Positions 59,062-64,000 of a stretch of 64,000 nucleotides of DNA are shown one piece after another. This DNA comes from Pectobacterium polonicum (lineage in GTDB: Bacteria; Pseudomonadota; Gammaproteobacteria; Enterobacterales; Enterobacteriaceae): NCBI RefSeq assembly GCF_005497185.1, contig NZ_RJTN01000015.1, forward strand, positions 56,393 to 120,392, in the 5' to 3' direction. Numbering within the stretch: position 1 is the first letter of the stretch; every line of letters begins with the position of its first letter. The position numbers were made by a program, and so were the translations under genes. The notes below the pieces were generated by a model. The model was not told where the DNA came from. It saw nothing but the letters and a program-made list of their open reading frames with translations, and made no database searches.

Positions 59062-62000
59062 ATGGAAAAATTCAATAACCGCGCCACACGCGGACTTAGC
59101 TATCTGCTGATCTACATGACCGCGATCCAACCGTTACACCCCGCGTTCGCGGCGCTCACGCCAGACGGCCCACGCACGCAGGTCAACAACGCGGGTGCTG
59201 TCCCAGTCGTGAATATCGCCACGCCGAACGCAGCGGGCGTTTCTCACAACACCTATAAAGATTTCAGCGTCGGGACACCCGGTGCGGTGCTAAACAACAG
59301 CATTACCGCGGGTCAATCGCAGTTGGCCGGACAGGTAAACGCTAACGCTAACCTCAATGGCAAAGCGGCCGACCTGATTATCAACGAGGTCACAGGCTCC
59401 ACCCGCTCAGACCTGCAAGGGAAGGTCGAGGTTTTCGGGAATAAAGCCAACGTATTGATTGCTAATCCTAACGGCATCACCTGTGATGGCTGTGGGTTCA
59501 TCAATACGCCTTCCGCCACGCTGACAACGGGGAAACCGGTATTAGACCAGCAAGGCGCACTGGAAGCGCTGGAGATTAAAAAAGGCAGCATTACCATTGG
59601 CGGAAAAGGCTTGGACGGTTCAGCGACGGATTATGTCGATATCCTCAGCCGGGCAACCGAACTGAACGGCAAAATCAACGCGAAAAGCCTGACGCTTACC
59701 CAAGGCAGCAACCGGGTCGATTTCAAAACCGGCACAATTACTCCCATCGCCGGAGAAGGTGCTAAACCGCTGCTGGCAGTCGATACCAAAGCGCTCGGCG
59801 GCATGTATGCAGAACGCATCCGGCTTGTGGCAACCGAGGACGGAGTCGGCGCTAACGTCGCTAACCTGACCAGCACTCAACAGGGCATTACGCTGGACAG
59901 CAAAGGTAAAATCCAGCTCGGTAATGTACACGCGAAAACCGACCTTAATCTGAATGCACAGCAGGTCGATATTGCTGCTGGCAATACGGTGAAAAGCGGC
60001 CGCGATATCACGCTTGCCAGTACCGTATTGAATAACCGAGGGAATATCATCGCGGGCGAAGATATGCGCCTGTTCAACGATAGCCTGACCAACACACAGG
60101 CCACCATTGAGGCCAACAACAACCTGTGGATTCAAAAAGACGCGGCAGGGAACAAAGGCGTTAAGGTCGAAAACCGCTCGGGGACGATTAAAACCAATAC
60201 CGGGGATTTGGTGGTTCGAACGGGGCAGTTGGATAACTTACGTCACCAGTTCACAATAGAAGATAATGACATCGTTCCAACCTCAACATCCATCAAACCT
60301 TCAGAAGAAGGTGCAGAGATAACACATCAACCTCATTTTAAAGATAATAAAAATAAGAAATGGTTTGGGGATGCTATTGATAATGGTGTCGCACTGACAA
60401 TTAATGAGGCGAAGACGCAGTATCTCCTGTCTCAGGAAACGCCTGAAGCTACAATTCTTTCTGGTAAAAATATTTATATTAATGCAACTCAATTGAATAA
60501 CAATGCCAGTTTGATCTCAGCATCAAACAACATCATGCTTACCGGGAAAAACTTCACCTCGTTAAGCCATCGACTGGGGACAATGGATATACAGTCTGAT
60601 TATATTTATGATATTGAGGAGAATTTACGGACCCCACCACCAGCCCCCAATTTTTTTGACCCAAATAGAAAAGATTCCTCATGGGTTAAAATATTAGACT
60701 CTTTTTACAACTGGCGTGAGAGCCTACCATTATCTTCTCGCATTACGGCTGGAAGTGATCTGGTTGTTGATTTCATAGACACATTAAGCTTTGATAAAAA
60801 AGCACCTTACGATATCAAAACCCCAGATACAGTTTTTACTATTACATCTCAGCCAGCTATTACCGCAAAAAACATCGTACTAAATGGAAAGAACATTTTC
60901 ATCAACGATACGTTACAAGCAACAGGAAACATAACGGCGATAGCAGAAGAAAACATTTCTATCTCTGATGCAAAACTTCAGGCTGAAAAAAATTTATCAG
61001 CCATAGCGGGTAATAATATTTCTGCTTTTCAGGGAAATTTCATCAGTCAAAACGCTATGCTCACAAGCCGTACGGGTGACATTACGATACACAGTCAGCC
61101 CAAAGATGAAAATTATTTAACAGGGCTTTATTATACACCAGAAAAACGTCAAAAATTCTCCACACTCTCTGCTTCTGATAATCTAGACATTAACTCAGGT
61201 GGTAATATACATCTATCTGATATAGAGATATCACAAAGCAAAAATATAGCCATTTCAGCGAATAAAGATATATCATTCATCCATTCTGACAATTTCTTAC
61301 AACAATCGCCAGATCTTTCTCCATCTTCGGAGCAACGTCAGCCTCTTTACAACGATGCCTTACTAAGAACCAGCGAAGTTAACGCCACGAACGATATTTT
61401 AATGAATGCTGGAGGCAGTCTTCTGTTGCAAGGAAAACGCCTTAATGCTGGAAAAGATATCAACCTCAGCGGTGCATTGGATGTAATAATCAATCCGAAG
61501 AGTAAAATAAAAGGATATTCTCTCGATTTTCTACCAAGTCGTGCCCCAGAGAGCGTCAGTCAACTATATAGCGGCAATAACCTACAAATTAGCGCAGGAC
61601 GGGATATTGAAGCTCAAGGAATGAAAGTAAAAAGTAAAGGAAGAGCTACATTAGTCGCTGGGCGCGATTTCACTCTTCCCGCATTAGCATACTCATTCAT
61701 TGATGATTTAAATGATAACAATAAAGATGATCGCCAATCTGTAGCCTCACTTCATACCGATAAAGAATTAACGCTCTCGGCGAATGGCACTCTTATTGCC
61801 ACCGGAACCGATTTCTCTTCCGGTGCTGATATGACATTAAGTTCCGGCGGAAAAATGGAATTTAACGCCGTGGCCAATCATGTCTATCGGGAAGGAACCA
61901 ACGAATATAGTGAGTCCGTTACGCAAAAAAATGCCGTCTTGAACAGCGGAGGAATACTCACTCTGTTATCCAATGGCAGCATTCTCTTCCAGGCGACCCA

Positions 62001-64000
62001 GCTTATCGCTAAAGGTGCATTAGATGCCGCAGCCAAAGGTGGTTTCCTCTATGCGCAAGCGGCGGAAGAAAGTAGCCATTACGAAAAAACCATTACCACA
62101 CGCAAATGGTACGGAAAGAAAACCACCATTCGGCAAACCAGCCACAATGTCACGAACAAAGTGACAGAATTCACCGCAGACGGTGATATCAATCTGCTCA
62201 GCCGTGATGACAGCACCTATGAAGCCAGCAAAATCAACGCAGGCAAAAACGCCAAGCTGACCAGCACACAAGGCAAGGTGAACTTCAAAGCCGTCAAAAA
62301 TACGGCATTCGAGCAGACGATCACCACCTCAAAAGGGTTCTTCATCAAGAGCAATGATAAAGGCTATACCAAAGACACCTGGTTGCTTCCAAGCATCTAC
62401 TCTGGCGGCCAACTGACTATTGATGCCGCGACTGGCATTACCGCTGATGCAAAAACCCAGAATGCGCAGTCCCTGCAAAATGCCCTACTAACGCTAGGTA
62501 ATAACCCCGGCACAGCCTGGCTGAAAGACTTAAATACCCGCCCCGATGTGCAATGGAACGCGGTACAAGACGCTTACAGTACCTGGAACCACACCACACA
62601 AAGCCTGAACCCCGTTGTAGGTGCAGTAATTGCAATCGCTGTTGCGGCGGTAACCGCAGGCACAGGACTGGCAGCAGCAGCGGGTCAGTTGGCTGCTGGT
62701 GCTGTGGGAACTGGAGCCAGCGCGACAACAATCGCTGTAGTAAACGGTGCAGCTTATTCAGGCATGACAGCGCTGACCTCGCAGGCGGCAGTCGCGCTAG
62801 TGGATAACAAAGGCAATCTGTCCAAAACGTTCCAGGCCATGAGCAACAGCGATTCTGTTAAATCTCTGGTTACCTCAATGGTAATCGGCGGCGCATTAGC
62901 AGGCTTCGATGAAATCATGCAATTTAGCCAGGCTGCTAACGGCACAACCGTAATCGACCCCGCTAAGGCTAAGCTCCCCATGCTCAGCAAGGGTGACTGG
63001 AGCAAAGTCGCGCAGCGCGTCGCCGGGCAGTCAGTAATCAGCTCCAGCATCGGCACGGCGATTAACGGCGGCAGCTTTAAGGATAATTTCACCACGGCGC
63101 TATTAACAGGTGCGGCTAATCAAGCATCGTCTTTTGCAATCAATACTATTGCCAATGATGGCTATATTCAGACCACGACAGGAAAAGCCTTAAGTTATGC
63201 TACGCTTTCAGCGCTCGCTGCTGAAATCAGTGGTGGAGATGTTAAAGGTGCAGCCGCTGGCGCATTAGCATCTGAGCTGGCCGCTGGAATTATTGGAGAT
63301 ATCTTCGAGGTCGATAAAAACTGGGAGTTAAAAGTTCGAGAAACATCAAAGTTTATTGGCGGACTAGCTGGCGCTGTTGCTAGTGGTAAAGCTCAGGGGG
63401 CTTATAGTGGTGCGAGTGCCGCAGAAATTGTTATTACAAGCAATTATCTGAGTGGCTCTGAAGCGCTGAAATTTGATAAAGAAATGAAGGCTTGTCAAGA
63501 TACTGGCGGTGACTGCTCAGTCATCATAGAGAAATATAAAAAACTAAGCGATATAAATAGTGAAAAACTAGAAGCACTCTGTAAATCCTACCCTCTTAGT
63601 TGCCAAGTATATGACAAAGAGGTTGTTATTGGTGGAGTAAGTATTTCTGACCGCCCAGAATGGCTGGGGTTGTTAGGGGCTTCAGTGATGACCTCCGATG
63701 AGGCAAAGGCCTACGTTCAACAGTGGAACGGACAAGATCTGGCTATTATTGATATCAGTAGCCCGTCATGGACCAAATTTGCGGCGTTTGTAACCGATCC
63801 CGAAAACCAAGTTGCGCTAGTACCTCTAGCTGGCCTAGGGAAATCGCTGATTCAGACCGCCAGAACTTTCATGGCTAGAAATTCGGCAATCAGCACCGTC
63901 AACGCAGCCGAATCTGGTATATTGTGGGGCCAGGGCAACATGAAGCAAGGTATGCCATGGGAAGATTATGTAGGAACAAAATATTCCATTGATACACGTT
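59062..64000 (+). CDS. TpsA exoprotein, CdiA-like filamentous haemagglutinin (partial, runs off the right edge)
   Basis: One frame stays open from ATG 59062 (AAGGAAAGTCAC upstream) to the end: 1646 residues. Signal peptide with an extended n-region (MEKFNNRATRGLSYLLIYMT ... FAA-L). The TPS domain carries NPNGI at 135-139 with CDGC at 141-144. Haemagglutinin-type repeats follow, then a DUF637-like segment (RPDVQWNAVQDAYSTWNH near residue 1160) and a Gly/Ala pre-toxin stretch. The VENN delimiter position reads ITSN (1458-1461) in ...VITSNYLS. After it come CQDTGGDC and ILWGQGNMKQGMPWEDY at 1620-1636, which resembles the entry of CdiA C-terminal nuclease toxins. The toxin and any immunity gene lie beyond the window. 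Confidence 0.9.
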   Translation, partial: MEKFNNRATRGLSYLLIYMTAIQPLHPAFAALTPDGPRTQVNNAGAVPVVNIATPNAAGVSHNTYKDFSVGTPGAVLNNSITAGQSQLAGQVNANANLNGKAADLIINEVTGSTRSDLQGKVEVFGNKANVLIANPNGITCDGCGFINTPSATLTTGKPVLDQQGALEALEIKKGSITIGGKGLDGSATDYVDILSRATELNGKINAKSLTLTQGSNRVDFKTGTITPIAGEGAKPLLAVDTKALGGMYAERIRLVATEDGVGANVANLTSTQQGITLDSKGKIQLGNVHAKTDLNLNAQQVDIAAGNTVKSGRDITLASTVLNNRGNIIAGEDMRLFNDSLTNTQATIEANNNLWIQKDAAGNKGVKVENRSGTIKTNTGDLVVRTGQLDNLRHQFTIEDNDIVPTSTSIKPSEEGAEITHQPHFKDNKNKKWFGDAIDNGVALTINEAKTQYLLSQETPEATILSGKNIYINATQLNNNASLISASNNIMLTGKNFTSLSHRLGTMDIQSDYIYDIEENLRTPPPAPNFFDPNRKDSSWVKILDSFYNWRESLPLSSRITAGSDLVVDFIDTLSFDKKAPYDIKTPDTVFTITSQPAITAKNIVLNGKNIFINDTLQATGNITAIAEENISISDAKLQAEKNLSAIAGNNISAFQGNFISQNAMLTSRTGDITIHSQPKDENYLTGLYYTPEKRQKFSTLSASDNLDINSGGNIHLSDIEISQSKNIAISANKDISFIHSDNFLQQSPDLSPSSEQRQPLYNDALLRTSEVNATNDILMNAGGSLLLQGKRLNAGKDINLSGALDVIINPKSKIKGYSLDFLPSRAPESVSQLYSGNNLQISAGRDIEAQGMKVKSKGRATLVAGRDFTLPALAYSFIDDLNDNNKDDRQSVASLHTDKELTLSANGTLIATGTDFSSGADMTLSSGGKMEFNAVANHVYREGTNEYSESVTQKNAVLNSGGILTLLSNGSILFQATQLIAKGALDAAAKGGFLYAQAAEESSHYEKTITTRKWYGKKTTIRQTSHNVTNKVTEFTADGDINLLSRDDSTYEASKINAGKNAKLTSTQGKVNFKAVKNTAFEQTITTSKGFFIKSNDKGYTKDTWLLPSIYSGGQLTIDAATGITADAKTQNAQSLQNALLTLGNNPGTAWLKDLNTRPDVQWNAVQDAYSTWNHTTQSLNPVVGAVIAIAVAAVTAGTGLAAAAGQLAAGAVGTGASATTIAVVNGAAYSGMTALTSQAAVALVDNKGNLSKTFQAMSNSDSVKSLVTSMVIGGALAGFDEIMQFSQAANGTTVIDPAKAKLPMLSKGDWSKVAQRVAGQSVISSSIGTAINGGSFKDNFTTALLTGAANQASSFAINTIANDGYIQTTTGKALSYATLSALAAEISGGDVKGAAAGALASELAAGIIGDIFEVDKNWELKVRETSKFIGGLAGAVASGKAQGAYSGASAAEIVITSNYLSGSEALKFDKEMKACQDTGGDCSVIIEKYKKLSDINSEKLEALCKSYPLSCQVYDKEVVIGGVSISDRPEWLGLLGASVMTSDEAKAYVQQWNGQDLAIIDISSPSWTKFAAFVTDPENQVALVPLAGLGKSLIQTARTFMARNSAISTVNAAESGILWGQGNMKQGMPWEDYVGTKYSIDTR

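Overview
The window is a 64-kb chromosomal segment of a soft-rot enterobacterium, most likely Pectobacterium (inference). The backbone from the liv genes to bcs follows the order of the E. coli livF-to-bcs region (livFGMH-livJ-panM-rpoH-ftsXEY-rsmD-yhhL-yhhN-zntA-tusA-yhhQ-dcrB-yhhS, then yhjD-kdgK-yhjJ-dctA-yhjK-bcs). It is interspersed with traits typical of plant-associated enterics: a KdgR-like box at kdgK, a cluster of chemoreceptors, and an iron-box-linked two-partner secretion system. No rRNA, tRNA, CRISPR array or insertion sequence was recognised.

Layout. 1-652: the 3' end of an unknown gene facing a small AT-rich membrane-anchored protein. 664-6968: divergent DeoR regulator and a complete four-carbon acid-sugar (threonate/tetronate) operon: dehydrogenase, DUF1537 kinase, decarboxylase, isomerase and GntP-type permease, with a near-consensus CRP site and an inverted repeat in the divergent promoter. 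7249-15522: four tandem methyl-accepting chemotaxis proteins, separated by long AT-rich spacers. 15632-21824: PLP aminotransferase and the branched-chain amino acid ABC transporter livJ-HMGF, with an Lrp-like box upstream of livJ. 22230-27910: panM, rpoH (with sigma70-like and sigmaE-like promoters), ftsXEY and rsmD. 27937-36289: small membrane or unknown proteins, zntA with an unusual metal-binding tail, tusA, yhhQ, dcrB, an MFS exporter and yhjD. 36457-42145: kdgK, an M16-like protein without the zinc motif, dctA, and a HAMP/degenerate-GGDEF protein that lacks the EAL domain of its E. coli counterpart. 42473-57082: the E. coli-type cellulose gene set, bcsGFE divergent from bcsRQABZC, with a candidate MITE-like repeat in the divergent region. 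57341 to the end: TpsB transporter and a very large TpsA exoprotein that runs off the right edge.

How the genes work together. The acid-sugar operon takes a tetronate through oxidation, phosphorylation and decarboxylation, with the GntP permease as likely importer. The bcs genes make, phosphoethanolamine-modify and export cellulose; BcsA (PilZ) and BcsE (RxxD) both carry c-di-GMP-binding signatures. The TpsA protein has TPS-domain and DUF637-like regions, and its VENN position reads ITSN. The sequence after it looks like the start of a CdiA-type C-terminal toxin, so this is a candidate contact-dependent inhibition system with an altered delimiter. Its middle part and distal end are visibly richer in AT than the conserved parts.

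Most start codons were chosen by ribosome-binding sites and by recall of E. coli homologues. No database search was run.
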